Both the position numbers and the translations under genes were made by a program. Source: Lysobacter enzymogenes (GTDB lineage: Bacteria > Pseudomonadota > Gammaproteobacteria > Xanthomonadales > Xanthomonadaceae). From it: DNA of 64,000 nucleotides. A model generated the notes under the pieces. The model made no database searches, had not been told where the DNA came from, and saw only the letters and a program-made list of their open reading frames with translations. Below, one piece after another: positions 45,050 to 53,749 of the stretch. The number at the start of each line of letters is the position of its first letter. Within the stretch, counting starts at the first letter, position 1. The stretch spans positions 1,922,001-1,986,000 of the forward strand of contig NZ_CP067396.1 of the NCBI RefSeq assembly GCF_023617245.1, given 5' to 3'.

Positions 45050-45819
45050 ATCGCTCCGCCGCGGCGCGCGCGTTGTTCGCATTCGCGCTCGCGGCGTCGA
45101 TGTGCGCGGCGCTGCCGGCCGCGGCGCAGGACGAGGACAGCGGCGAACCGATCGGCGAGCCGGTCGCCGGCAAGAACCTGCGCGATCGCGATTTCGGCGT
45201 GCTGACCCGCCAGTTCGGCCTGGACCGGCGGGTGGAGATGTACCAATGGCGGCGCGCCGCCGATCCGGCCGCCGGGCAGGGCGGCTATGAGCGGATCTGG
45301 AATTCGGCGCCGATCGATTCCTCGCAGTTCGCGCCCGGCCACGTCAATCCCGCCGGCCTGCCGCTGGAGAACAAGCGTTGGTGGTCGGAGTCGGCGACCC
45401 TCGACGGCAAGCCGCTGGACAGCGAAGTGCTGCGCGCGCTGGGCGAATGGAGCGTGTTCCGGCCCAACTTCAGCCGCCTGCCGTCGAACCTAGCGGCGAC
45501 GTTCCAGCCCGAGGGCGATGGCCTGGGCAGTTCGGAGAACCCGCTGGCGCCGCAGATCGGCGACCTGCGCGTGACCTGGCGCGAACTGCGCCTGCCGGCG
45601 CTGGAAGGCAAGCTGGAACTGCGCGAGGGCGCGTGGCAGCTCAAGCCCGAAGCGGCCGCGGCCGCGCTCAACGCGGCGCCGGCGCGGCCGAGCGCGACGG
45701 TGCTGGGCGAGTTGCCGCAGGACCGGCGCTGGTCGTGGGCGTGGCTGGTGGCGGGCGTCGCGGTCGCGGCGGCCGCGTTGGTGTGGTTGCGCGGTCGGCG
45801 GCGCAGGCGCGCGGCCTGA
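45046..45819 (+). CDS. TMEM43-like exported protein
   Basis: A 257-residue protein with a signal peptide (1-26, ARALFAFALAASMCAALPAAA) and a C-terminal membrane helix (about 233-250) followed by RRRRRRAA. The body contains RRVEMYQWRR, NSAPIDSSQFAPGHVNPAGL and PQIGDLRVTWRELRLPALEG, all resembling bacterial TMEM43 (DUF1625) proteins. It is shorter than typical members (about 350-400 residues) and lacks their N-terminal helix cluster. The ATG overlaps the MBL hydrolase stop. The function is unknown; the coupling suggests a joint role. Confidence 0.6.
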
Positions 45820-45844
45820 AGCGGGCGGGGTAGAGCGCAGAGCA

Positions 45845-45878
45845 AAAATGGGTTGCGGCGAAAGCCGCAACCCATTTT
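45845..45878. terminator. Bidirectional terminator between convergent genes
   Basis: AAAATGGGTTGCGGC-GAAA-GCCGCAACCCATTTT, with T's on the plus side and A's on the other. Close in sequence to the arms at 53524 and 53594. Confidence 0.88.
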
Positions 45879-45916
45879 GATTTTTGCCTCACGTTTCCGC
45901 GTTGGACCGATCGTCC

Positions 45917-46003
45917 CTGTAGGAGCGGCGCGAGCCGCGACCGCGGGATTGCGGCTTGCGTCGTATGCGCGATGTCGCGGTCGCGGCTCGCGCCGCTCCT
46001 ACA
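45917..46003. repeat. Inverted pair of the GTAGGAGCGGCGCGAGCC repeat
   Basis: Arms at 45917-45945 and 45976-46003, same sequence as the pair at 10859-10940, between the convergent TMEM43-like gene and upp. Confidence 0.88.
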
Positions 46004-46117
46004 CAAGGCGACCGCGGGTTCGCGGAGGTGGGAATGCAAAAGTCCCTGCGTCTGATGGCGCTCGGTCTTGCGCGGATCGCGCCGCCATCGGGCTTCCCGC
46101 GGGAACCAGCGCCGCGC

Positions 46118-46753
46118 TCAGGTGTAGTGCTTGGTGCCGAAGATCTTGTCGCCGGCGTCGCCGAGCCCCGGCAGGATGTAGCCGACTTCGTTGAGGCGCT
46201 CGTCGACCGAGGCGGTGAACACCTCCACGTCGGGGTGCTTGGCTTCCAGCGCCTTCAGGCCCTCGGGCGCGGCGACCAGGAACAGTCCCTTGATGCGCTT
46301 GCAACCGGCGTTCTTGAGCAGGTCGATGGTCGCGATCAGGCTGCCGCCGGTGGCCAGCATCGGGTCGAGGATCAGCGCGGTGCGCTCGTCCATGCGGCCG
46401 GTCAGCTTCTCGTAGTAGCCCACCGGTTGCAGGGTCTGTTCGTCGCGCTGCAGGCCGACCACGCCGACCTTGGCCGCCGGGATCAGTTCCAGCACGCCCG
46501 GCAGCATGCCCAGGCCGGCGCGCAGGATCGGCACCAGGGTGACCTTGGCGCCCTTGATCCGGCGCGTGGTCACCGGGCCGGCCCAGCCTTCGACCACGGC
46601 TTCCTCAGTCTCGAGGTCGGCGGTGGCCTCGTAGGTGAGCAGGGTGGCCACTTCCGAGGCCAGTTCGCGGAACGACTTGGTGCTGTTGTCGGCGCGGCGC
46701 ATCAGGCCGAGCTTGTGTTGGACCAAGGGATGGCGGACTTCTACGATCTTCAT
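46118..46753 (-). CDS. upp: Uracil phosphoribosyltransferase
   Basis: A 211-residue pyrimidine-salvage enzyme converting uracil and PRPP to UMP. N-terminal MKIVEVRHPLVQHKLGLMRR, then TKSFRELASEVATLLTYEAT. The PRPP loop lies in LILDPMLATGGSLIATIDLL (about 128-147) and uracil recognition in the C-terminal ILPGLGDAGDKIFGTKHY. Length matches the family (about 208). Single gene facing the TMEM43-like gene, with the repeat pair between. Confidence 0.97.
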   Translation of the reverse strand: MKIVEVRHPLVQHKLGLMRRADNSTKSFRELASEVATLLTYEATADLETEEAVVEGWAGPVTTRRIKGAKVTLVPILRAGLGMLPGVLELIPAAKVGVVGLQRDEQTLQPVGYYEKLTGRMDERTALILDPMLATGGSLIATIDLLKNAGCKRIKGLFLVAAPEGLKALEAKHPDVEVFTASVDERLNEVGYILPGLGDAGDKIFGTKHYT

Positions 46754-46932
46754 GCGGTGGCCTCAGTCGGGCGGAGCGGGCGATCCTTGCCGCAAAGGAT
46801 TGATGGTTGTCGGGCGCGGCGCAAGTTCGGCGCGCGCGTTCGCGGCCGCTTGCGCCGGGTGGACGACGACGCGGAGCGTCGCGGGAACATCCGGTGGCGC
46901 GCGTCGGCAGGGGCTTGCGGTGCGCGTCGGCG

Positions 46933-46999
46933 GCGCAAATCCGGCGCGGCGATCCGGCGGGGCAAATCCGGCGGGGCAAATCCGGCGGGATGATCCGGC
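46933..46999. repeat. Imperfect tandem GCAAATCCGGCGG-type repeats
   Basis: About five degenerate 13-14 bp units upstream of upp (GGGGCAAATCCGGC appears twice in a row). No function is assigned. Confidence 0.5.
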
Positions 47000-47006
47000 G
47001 GCAGGC

Positions 47007-47318
47007 TCAGTCGGCGGTGGCGTAGAGGTTGTCGCCGTCGGCGATGGCTTGCGCGACGAAGCGGGAAAACTCGCGCACCTGGGTCCGCTCGGTGAACTGC
47101 GCGGTCAACCGCTCCAGCTCCGCGTGCAGCCGCGGCAAGTCGCCGAGCAGCAGCGTCGCGTCGGCGTAGTAGTCGCGCAGCTGGTGCAGCAGCGGATACT
47201 CGTTCGGCGAAAGCGCGCGGGCGAACAACTGCGCGTGGAAGCGCTCGTCGACGACGAACAGCTTGCGCGAGTCGTGGATCGCGCTTTGGTGCCGGGCCTG
47301 GATCAGTTCGAGCGCCAT
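47007..47318 (-). CDS. Small hypothetical protein
   Basis: A 103-residue soluble, helical protein (ARHQSAIHDSRKLFVVDERF, then LRDYYADATLLLGDLPRLHA). It starts at ATG 47318. No family is recognised. Normal high-GC codon use for this genome, and it precedes upp on the same strand by 253 bp. Confidence 0.6.
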   Translation of the reverse strand: MALELIQARHQSAIHDSRKLFVVDERFHAQLFARALSPNEYPLLHQLRDYYADATLLLGDLPRLHAELERLTAQFTERTQVREFSRFVAQAIADGDNLYATAD

Positions 47319-47393
47319 GGACGGGGACCGTTGCGAGGCCCGCGAGGGCCGGCGCGCGGCATCGCCGCGCCCGGCCCGTGCGCGCCGTCGGCG

Positions 47394-47636
47394 TCAGGCC
47401 GTGCGCACGTAGCGGATCTCGACGCCGTCGCTGTCGCCGATCGCCGCGCGCAGCACGGTGATCAGCGAGCCGGCGTTGAGATGATCGATCTCGATCATGT
47501 CGACGGTGGCGTGGTCGATCCAGTAGTCCTGGTCCTTGCTGTCTTCCTCTTCCAGCGCCAGCACCAGGATCTGCAGCTCTTCCTCGCTGATCTCGCCGAT
47601 GTCGGCGCCGGTTTCCTTGTTGGACAAACGGATCAT
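47394..47636 (-). CDS. Small acidic protein, annotated in relatives as galactosyldiacylglycerol synthase-like
   Basis: An 80-residue acidic protein: MIRLSNKETGADIGEISEEE, then LALEEEDSKDQDYWID and DHLNAGSLITVLRAAIG, ending VEIRYVRTA. Close homologues in Xanthomonadaceae often carry the name galactosyldiacylglycerol synthase, which is implausible for so small a protein; its true role is unknown. No membrane segment is present. Confidence 0.68.
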   Translation of the reverse strand: MIRLSNKETGADIGEISEEELQILVLALEEEDSKDQDYWIDHATVDMIEIDHLNAGSLITVLRAAIGDSDGVEIRYVRTA

Positions 47637-47649
47637 TTCGTTTCTCTAG

Positions 47650-47736
47650 AAGTGAGCGGAGAGGAGTGAGGAGCGAGCAGGAGCATAAAGCAGGAAGCGG
47701 CTTCCGCTCACTTCTCGCTTCTCTTCGCTCGCTCCT
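47650..47736. repeat. Interleaved inverted repeats near the aminotransferase stop
   Basis: AAGTGAGCGGA (47650-47660) is complementary to TCCGCTCACTT (47703-47713), and AGGAGCGAGC (47669-47678) to GCTCGCTCCT (47727-47736). The arms alternate (a, b, a', b'), so the two stems cannot nest; a pseudoknot or alternative hairpins are possible. Confidence 0.6.
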
Positions 47737-47748
47737 GGGCAGCGGCCG

Positions 47749-49248
47749 TCAGGCCGCTGCCGCCTGCTGCGCCCGCGGCCCTTCGCGCAGCGCGCGGCCG
47801 ACCATCGACACCAGCAGTTCCAGCTCGTCGCTGGCGATGGTGAAGTTCGGGGTGAAGCGCAGCGAGTTGGCGCCGCCGTGGATCACGCCGATGCCGCGCT
47901 CGCGCAGCCATTCCTCGGTGGAGCCGGCGCCGAAGCACTTGAACTGCGGGGCCAGTTCGCACGAGAACAGCAGGCCGGTGCCCTGGACCTTGGTGATCAG
48001 GCCGCCGAGTTCGCCCTTGAGCTTCTCCAGCTTCTCGATCGCCTCGGCGCCGCGCGCGCGGATGTTGGCCTGCAGCTGCGGAGTGACCTGTTCGAGCACG
48101 GCCACGGCGACGTCGAGCGCGCGCGGGTTGCTGGTCATGGTGTTGCCGTACAGGCCCTTGCGGTACAGCGAGGCCGCGCGCTCGCCGACGGCGAGCACCG
48201 ACAGCGGGTACTGGCCGGCGTTGAGCGCCTTGGAGTAGGTCTCCATGTCCGGCGCGTCGAGGCCTTCGAAGCCGGGGTAGTCGACGATCGACAGCACGCC
48301 GTGGGCGCGCAGGCCGGCCTGGATCGAGTCGACCAGCAGCAGCGAGCCGTGGTCGCGGGTGAGTTCGCGCGCCAGCGCGTAGAACGACGCCGGCACGCCG
48401 CGGCCCGGGTCGCCTTCGCCCATCACCGGCTCCAGGAACATCGCCTCGATGAACCAGCCCTTGGCTTCGGCGTCGGCGAAGGCCTGCTTGAGCGCCTGCG
48501 CGTCGTAGGGCTCGATCGCGATCACCGAGTCTTCGCCGCGGAAGCTGGCCAGGTGCTGGTTGTAGGCCTTGCGCGAGGAATCCGAGTACAGCGCCGGGCG
48601 CTCGGTGCGGCCGTGGAAGCTGCCCTTGATGACCAGGCGCTTGATCGCGCGGCCGGCGTGGCGCGCGCCCGGGTCGGTCATCAGCTTGCTGTTGACGTCG
48701 GCGATGCGCGCGGCCAGCGAGACCGACTCGGAACCCGAGTTGAGGCAGAAGAAGCGCTCGTACGGGCAGCCGCCGCGCTGCGCGCCGATGGCCCCGCGCA
48801 GGGCGCGCTCGAAGCGCAGCTGCGACAGCGACGGGGTCATGATGTTGGCCATCACCTGCGGCTTGGCCATCGCGGCGATCACCGCCGAGGGGGTGTGGCC
48901 GAAGCCGAGCATGCCGTAGCCGCCGGAGTCGTGCAGCACCGCGCCCTTGAGGGTGATCACCCACGGGCCGCGCGCGGTCAGGGCGACGTAGGGATTGACG
49001 CCGTCGTCGGGGTAGAAGTTGACGTAGCCGGCCTGGATCGCCTGGATCTGCGCGTCCTCGTCGAGGTCGAGCAGGTCGGCGTGGAGTTCGCGGATGAGGG
49101 CGTACTCGGCGGCGGCGGCGGCGATGGCCTCGCCCAGTTCCGGGTGGGTGACGGCGAAGCGGGCGACGGTCTCGTCGTCCAGGCCGACGGTGCGGCGCTT
49201 GCCGGCGTGGGCGCGCAGCGGCGCGAGGGTGGCGAGCAACTGGGTCAT
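47749..49248 (-). CDS. Class III (aspartate aminotransferase-family) PLP-dependent aminotransferase
   Basis: A 499-residue aminotransferase starting at ATG 49248 with ribosome site AGGAGA. Class III layout: a Gly-rich GYGMLGFGHTP, FFCLNSGSESVSLAARIAD (about 182-200), IKGSFHGRTERP (about 230-241). The PLP-contact Asp lies in LLLVDSIQAGLRAHG (the usual DEVQTG is changed to DSIQAG) and the Schiff-base Lys in METYSKALNAGQYPLSVLAV. The long N-terminal domain (1-90) is a distinct feature. The substrate cannot be read from the sequence. Two palindromes stand 220-250 bp upstream. Confidence 0.88.
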   Translation of the reverse strand: MTQLLATLAPLRAHAGKRRTVGLDDETVARFAVTHPELGEAIAAAAAEYALIRELHADLLDLDEDAQIQAIQAGYVNFYPDDGVNPYVALTARGPWVITLKGAVLHDSGGYGMLGFGHTPSAVIAAMAKPQVMANIMTPSLSQLRFERALRGAIGAQRGGCPYERFFCLNSGSESVSLAARIADVNSKLMTDPGARHAGRAIKRLVIKGSFHGRTERPALYSDSSRKAYNQHLASFRGEDSVIAIEPYDAQALKQAFADAEAKGWFIEAMFLEPVMGEGDPGRGVPASFYALARELTRDHGSLLLVDSIQAGLRAHGVLSIVDYPGFEGLDAPDMETYSKALNAGQYPLSVLAVGERAASLYRKGLYGNTMTSNPRALDVAVAVLEQVTPQLQANIRARGAEAIEKLEKLKGELGGLITKVQGTGLLFSCELAPQFKCFGAGSTEEWLRERGIGVIHGGANSLRFTPNFTIASDELELLVSMVGRALREGPRAQQAAAA

Positions 49249-49467
49249 GGCGGATCTCCTGCGTGTCGGTTTCGTCGGCGTCCTGCCGGGTTGTTGCGTG
49301 AGCAGACCGGTCCGCCCCCTGGGCCGGACCCTCGCAGTTGCAACGGCCTCCCCGGCCGCCAAGCGCCATCTCTCACAACGGGAATGGGTGCCGGGCCGAG
49401 TCGTCGGCGGGCGCGTCGGACCAGGCTGCGGCTAACTCGGGCTAACTCGTTGAAATGCCGGAAAACC

Positions 49468-49498
49468 GCGCAAAATTTTTGCGCAAGCCCTAGGGCTT
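49468..49498. promoter_or_regulatory. Two adjacent perfect palindromes upstream of the aminotransferase gene
   Basis: GCGCAAAA-T-TTTTGCGC (49468-49484), then AAGCCCTAGGGCTT (49485-49498) with no gap, in an AT-rich patch (49440-49545) otherwise rare here. The place and symmetry suggest operators for a dimeric regulator at the aminotransferase promoter. Confidence 0.5.
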
Positions 49499-50195
49499 TT
49501 GACGATTTTTCGTTTCATTTCAATGATTTATCGAAGTCTAGCACGTCCGCCCAACGCCGATAACCCCCTGCGCTAGGCCGCTGGCTTGGCCGCGTCGGGC
49601 GGGCCCTGGCGCGGCGGATGACGCTTGTCACCGGCGATCGGTGGCGGGCTGCACTGCCCGCCCGGGGCGGCGGAACCGACAGTGGCGGCGAGCATCGGCC
49701 CCAGCGAGCCGACCCCGGCGAGGCAGCCCATGAGCGCGATCCATCCGTTCCACCACGTCCTCGCCGCGATCGCGCGCCGGGCCCGGCCCGAGCCGCCGCG
49801 GCGCGCGGCGCCGGCCCTGGTGCGCGCGGCGCGCGCGGCCGAGCATGCGCCGCCGCACGCGCCGACGGCGGCGCGCGCCGCCGCCGCCGATGCGCGGAGC
49901 CTGCCGTGAGTGGGCGTGCCGTGAGCGCGCCTGCCGCGATCGCGTCCGTGGCGATCACGCCCGCCGCGCGTCTCACGGTTGCGGCCGACGCGGCCGAACT
50001 CGGCTAAAGTCCGCATCGTTCGTGGCCAGCGTGCGACCGAATCGTTCATTTTCCGCTGCCGCGCCGCGCGCCGAGGAGGGATCGCCGGCGCGCGCCCCAT
50101 TCACCGCGCTGGTCGCCGCGATCGCCGCCCGTTATGGCGGAACGCCGGACCCACGCTCCGGCCGGTCGCGCCCGACTTCCAGGATCACCGCCCTC
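49499..50195. other. 697-bp stretch between divergent genes, no confident gene
   Basis: The first 50 bp are AT-rich and probably hold the minus-strand promoter. The rest is extremely GC-rich. A small plus-strand frame at 49730-49909 (59 codons, MSAIHPFHHVLAAIARRARP) could be real, but it is Ala/Arg-rich and I cannot support it. Confidence 0.4.
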
Positions 50196-51380
50196 ATGCG
50201 CACGCCCGGTCCACCGCTCGACGCCCACGACAACCTGCTGGGTTGGCACCTGGCCTCGTTGCTCTACCTGAGCTTCGTGTTCATCCCGGTGTTCAACTTC
50301 CCGGCGCCGTGGTGGATCCTGGCCCTGGCGATCGGCTCGGTGCTGGTGTTCCTGCCGCTGTACTGGGCGTTCTACCGCGGCGGCGCCACCCTGCGGCTGT
50401 GGCTGGTGCTGGCGGTGGCGGCGCTGGGCTTCGCCACCGTGCCGTTCGGCATCGGCGGCGGCACTTATCTGATCTTCGCCGCCGGCATGATCGCCAGCTT
50501 CCTGCCGCTGTGGCGCGGGCTGGCGCTGACCGCGGCGCTGTTCGCGCTGTTCGCGGCCGAATCGATCGCGACCCTGCCGGCGCAGGGCGCGCCGGTGTTC
50601 AGCGTGCTGATCCAGGCCCTGGTCGGGGCGATCGTGTTCACCGGCGTGCTGGCCGCGCGCTCGCGCGAGCGCCGCAACGCCGAACTGCGCCTGACCCAGG
50701 AAGAAGTGCGCCGGCTCGCCAGCCTGGCCGAGCGCGAGCGCATCGGCCGCGACCTGCACGACCTGCTCGGCCACACCTTGTCGGTGGTGGTGCTGAAGTC
50801 GCAGCTGGCCGCGCGCCTGATCGAACACGACAAATGCGCGGCCCAGGACCAGATCAGCGAGGTCGAGCGGGTCGCGCGCGAGGCGCTCACCCAGGTGCGC
50901 GAGGCGGTCGCCGGAATCCGCGCCAACGGCCTGCAGGCCGAACTGGCGGCGGCGCGGCTGGCCCTGCTCGGCGGCGAGATCAGCCTGGACCAGCGCCTCG
51001 ACCCGATCGACCTGCCGGTCGCGGTGGAGACCGCGCTGGCGCTGGCGCTGCGCGAATCGGTCACCAACGTGCTGCGGCATGCGCGCGCGCGCCGGGTCGA
51101 GGTCGAGCTGACCGAGGACCCGCGCGGCGGCATCGTCCTGCGCGTGGTCGACGACGGCCGCGGCGGCGTGTCCGCCGAGGGCCACGGCCTGACCGGCATG
51201 CGCGAGCGCCTGCGCTCGGTCGGCGGCGTGCTGGAAATCGAATCCCCTCCCGGCGCGGGAACGCGCCTGAGCCTGCTGGTGTCGCGCGAGGCGCTCAACG
51301 CCGCGCGCCGGCTGCCGGCCGCCGTCGCTCCCGCCGGGTCCGTGCGCCAACCGGCGCTGCTCGAACGAGGTACCGCATGA
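50196..51380 (+). CDS. DesK-like membrane sensor histidine kinase
   Basis: A 394-residue kinase with five or six N-terminal membrane helices (about 15-155). The HisKA_3 domain has phosphoacceptor His in RIGRDLHDLLGHTLSVVVLK (about 190) and the HATPase domain has RESVTNVLRHARARRVEVEL, VDDGRGG and GLTGMRERLRSVGG. The layout and size match DesK of the membrane-fluidity DesK/DesR pair, though the signal is unknown here. Start ATG 50196. Its stop overlaps the start of the response regulator gene (ATGA). Confidence 0.92.
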   Translation: MRTPGPPLDAHDNLLGWHLASLLYLSFVFIPVFNFPAPWWILALAIGSVLVFLPLYWAFYRGGATLRLWLVLAVAALGFATVPFGIGGGTYLIFAAGMIASFLPLWRGLALTAALFALFAAESIATLPAQGAPVFSVLIQALVGAIVFTGVLAARSRERRNAELRLTQEEVRRLASLAERERIGRDLHDLLGHTLSVVVLKSQLAARLIEHDKCAAQDQISEVERVAREALTQVREAVAGIRANGLQAELAAARLALLGGEISLDQRLDPIDLPVAVETALALALRESVTNVLRHARARRVEVELTEDPRGGIVLRVVDDGRGGVSAEGHGLTGMRERLRSVGGVLEIESPPGAGTRLSLLVSREALNAARRLPAAVAPAGSVRQPALLERGTA

Positions 51381-51979
51381 TCCGTTTGCTTCTGGCCGAA
51401 GACCAAGCCCTGGTGCGCGGCGCGCTGGCCGCGCTGCTGAACCTGGAACCCGACATCGAGGTGATCGCCGAGGCCGGCGACGGCGCCCAGGCCTGGGAGG
51501 CGGTCAAGCGGGTGCAGCCGGACGTGGTGGTCACCGACATCGAGATGCCCGGCATGACCGGCATCGACCTGGCGATGCGGGTGCGCGACTCGGGCATGCC
51601 GACGCGGGTGGTGATCGTCACCACCTTCGGCCGCGCCGGCTACCTGCGCCGGGCGATGGACGCGGGCGTGCGCGGCTACCTGCTCAAGGACGCCCCGGCC
51701 GGGCAACTGGCCGAGGCCCTGCGCCAGGTCCACCGCGGCGGCCGCGCGATCGACCCGCAACTGGCGGTGGCGGCGTGGAGCGACGAAGACCCGCTGACCG
51801 AGCGCGAGCGGCAGGTGCTGCGGCTGGCCGGCGAGGGGTTGTCGACGGCGGAGATCGGCGAACGCCTGCACCTGAGCCAGGGCACGGTGCGCAACTACCT
51901 GTCCGAGGCGATCGGCAAGCTCGACAGCAGCAACCGGATCGAGGCCTACCGGCGCGCGCGGCAGAACGGCTGGCTGTAA
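51377..51979 (+). CDS. DesR/NarL-type response regulator
   Basis: A 200-residue regulator whose ATG overlaps the DesK-like kinase stop, so the two form a coupled pair. The receiver domain has ED (about 8-9), phosphoacceptor Asp in VVVTDIEMPGMTGID (about 54), Thr in VVIVTTFGRAGYL and Lys in LLKDAP. The LuxR-type HTH is LTERERQVLRLAGEGLSTAE (about 137-156) with the recognition helix following. Targets are unknown; by analogy they may concern membrane lipid composition. Confidence 0.93.
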   Translation: MIRLLLAEDQALVRGALAALLNLEPDIEVIAEAGDGAQAWEAVKRVQPDVVVTDIEMPGMTGIDLAMRVRDSGMPTRVVIVTTFGRAGYLRRAMDAGVRGYLLKDAPAGQLAEALRQVHRGGRAIDPQLAVAAWSDEDPLTERERQVLRLAGEGLSTAEIGERLHLSQGTVRNYLSEAIGKLDSSNRIEAYRRARQNGWL

Positions 51980-51995
51980 TCCCGCCCGTAGCCCC

Positions 51996-52024
51996 CTGTA
52001 GGAGCGGCGCGAGCCGCGACCGCG
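51996..52024 (+). repeat. Single copy of the GTAGGAGCGGCGCGAGCC repeat
   Basis: Identical to the arms at 10912-10940 and 45917-45945. A degenerate relative (GTCGCGGCTTGTGACC ... GCGCCGCTCCTACAG) lies at about 52187-52236. Confidence 0.85.
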
Positions 52025-52429
52025 GGGTGGCCGTTCGCGGCGGATGTTCGGTGCCGCCGGTATGGTGGATAGGAGGCCTTGGAGCCCCTGATTAACAGTC
52101 AGCGGCTCTGACGAGAATTCAGCGCTTAAGGCGGACCGGGGCGGGATCTCGCCCCGGCGGTGTGCGTCGGCGCTTACAGGGCCGCGTCGCGGCTTGTGAC
52201 CGAAGGAAATCCCTTGGGGCGCCGCTCCTACAGGCAGATCGCGTGGCGTCGAGGGCGGTTCGGGCTGCGGTCATGCGCGGCTGAACCGCCGTTTTGGCGC
52301 TCGCGGGCATTAGCCGGGATAATGGCCCGTTCTCTTCCCCGATCCGAACCGGCTATACGGCCGGGAGCGCGGCCGATTGGCCGGGCGTCGGACGGGGCGG
52401 CGCCTGGCGCTCAATCACTTCGGTTCCCT
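52025..52429. other. Intergenic region upstream of queA
   Basis: Holds the degenerate repeat at 52187-52236 and the queA leader. No gene was recognised. Confidence 0.5.
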
Positions 52430-53470
52430 TTGAAAAAGTCCGACTTCCATTACGACCTCCCGCCCGAGCTGATCGCCCAGGCGCCGCTGCCGGAGCGTTC
52501 GGCCAGCCGGCTGCTGCGGGTGCCGCCGGCGCCGGCCGCGCTCGAGGACCGCAACGTCCGCGACCTGCCGCAGTTGCTGCAGCCCGGCGACCTGCTTGTG
52601 TTCAACGACACCCGGGTGATCCCGGCGCGGCTGTTCGGGCAGAAAAGCACCGGCGGGCGGGTCGAGATCCTGATCGAGCGGCTGCTCGGCGGCAACGAGG
52701 CGCGCGCCCAGCTGGGCGTGAGCAAGTCGCCGAAGGAAGGCGCGCGCATCGCCCTGGACGCCGGCGGCGAGGCCGAGGTGCTCGGCCGCGACGGCGAGTT
52801 CTATCGGCTGCGCTTCCACGTGTCCGAGTCGCTGGAGCAGTGGCTGCTGCACGCCGGCCGCCTGCCGCTGCCGCCGTACATCCAGCGCGAGCCCGGCCGC
52901 GACGACGCCGAGCGCTACCAGACCGTGTTCGCGCGCGAAGTCGGCGCGGTGGCCGCGCCCACCGCCGGGCTGCATTTCGACGAGTCCTTGCTGCAGGCGC
53001 TGCGCGAGCGCGGCGTGCAGTTCGGCCACGTCACCCTGCACGTCGGCGCCGGCACCTTCCAGCCGGTGCGCGCGGACGATCTGAGCCAGCACGTGATGCA
53101 CAGCGAATGGCTCAACGTCGGCGCCGGCCTGGTCGAGCAGATCCGCCGCACCCGCGCCGCCGGCGGCCGCGTGATCGGGGTCGGCACGACCGTGGTGCGC
53201 GCGCTGGAGAGCGCGACCCGCCAGGGCGGCGGCGAACTGCAGCCCTATGCCGGCGAGACCCGCTTGTTCATCCTGCCGGGCTACCGCATCCGCTCGGTCG
53301 ACGCGATGGTCACCAACTTCCACCTGCCGGAAAGCACGCTGCTGATGATGATCTCGGCCTTCGCCGGCAAGCAGCGCGTGTTCGACGCCTATGCGCACGC
53401 GATCGCGCAACGCTATCGGTTCTTTTCGTACGGCGACGCGATGTTGTTGTCGGCGACCGAAGAGACGTAG
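52430..53470 (+). CDS. queA: S-adenosylmethionine:tRNA ribosyltransferase-isomerase
   Basis: A 346-residue queuosine-synthesis enzyme that adds the epoxycyclopentane from SAM to 7-aminomethyl-7-deazaguanine in tRNA. KSDFHYDLPPELIAQAPLPE at the start, VFNDTRVIPARLFGQKSTGG (about 58-77), APTAGLHFDESLLQALRERG (about 178-197) and VGAGTFQPVRADDL and TNFHLPESTLLMM near the end are family blocks. The only start that fits the family N-terminus is the TTG at 52430. tgt, the previous enzyme of the pathway, lies downstream in the same direction. Confidence 0.96.
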   Translation: MKKSDFHYDLPPELIAQAPLPERSASRLLRVPPAPAALEDRNVRDLPQLLQPGDLLVFNDTRVIPARLFGQKSTGGRVEILIERLLGGNEARAQLGVSKSPKEGARIALDAGGEAEVLGRDGEFYRLRFHVSESLEQWLLHAGRLPLPPYIQREPGRDDAERYQTVFAREVGAVAAPTAGLHFDESLLQALRERGVQFGHVTLHVGAGTFQPVRADDLSQHVMHSEWLNVGAGLVEQIRRTRAAGGRVIGVGTTVVRALESATRQGGGELQPYAGETRLFILPGYRIRSVDAMVTNFHLPESTLLMMISAFAGKQRVFDAYAHAIAQRYRFFSYGDAMLLSATEET

Positions 53471-53523
53471 CGCCGCCGCAGCTTCAAGACGTCCGGACTC
53501 TTCGGCCAGCCTCGAACCCCACG

Positions 53524-53627
53524 CCCGTCATTCCGGCGAAAGCCGGAACCCATTTTGATCTTGCTGTCCGCTGCGACGAATCACGAGCAACGGCAAAATG
53601 GGTTCCGGCTTTCGCCGGAATGACGGG
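53524..53627. repeat. Long inverted repeat, CGTCATTCCGGCGAAAGCCGG type
   Basis: Perfect 34-bp arms at 53524-53557 and 53594-53627 around a 36-bp spacer. Each arm also forms a hairpin (TTCCGGC-GAAA-GCCGGAA). A shorter relative acts as a terminator at 45845. It may end queA transcription. Confidence 0.9.
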
Positions 53628-53749
53628 ACCGCGGGGTTTCGGCTCTGGCTTCTACCGATTCCCGAACCCGATCCCCGCCCCCCGATTTTCAGATTCAGCC
53701 CCCCGCGCGTCGCCCCCATGCGCCCGCTACCCACCCAAGGAACCCGCGC

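Noticed and set aside
49515..50100. Minus-strand frames in the gap before the DesK-like kinase
   Set aside because: Arg/Ala/Pro-rich with no domain, and antisense to the divergent promoter area.
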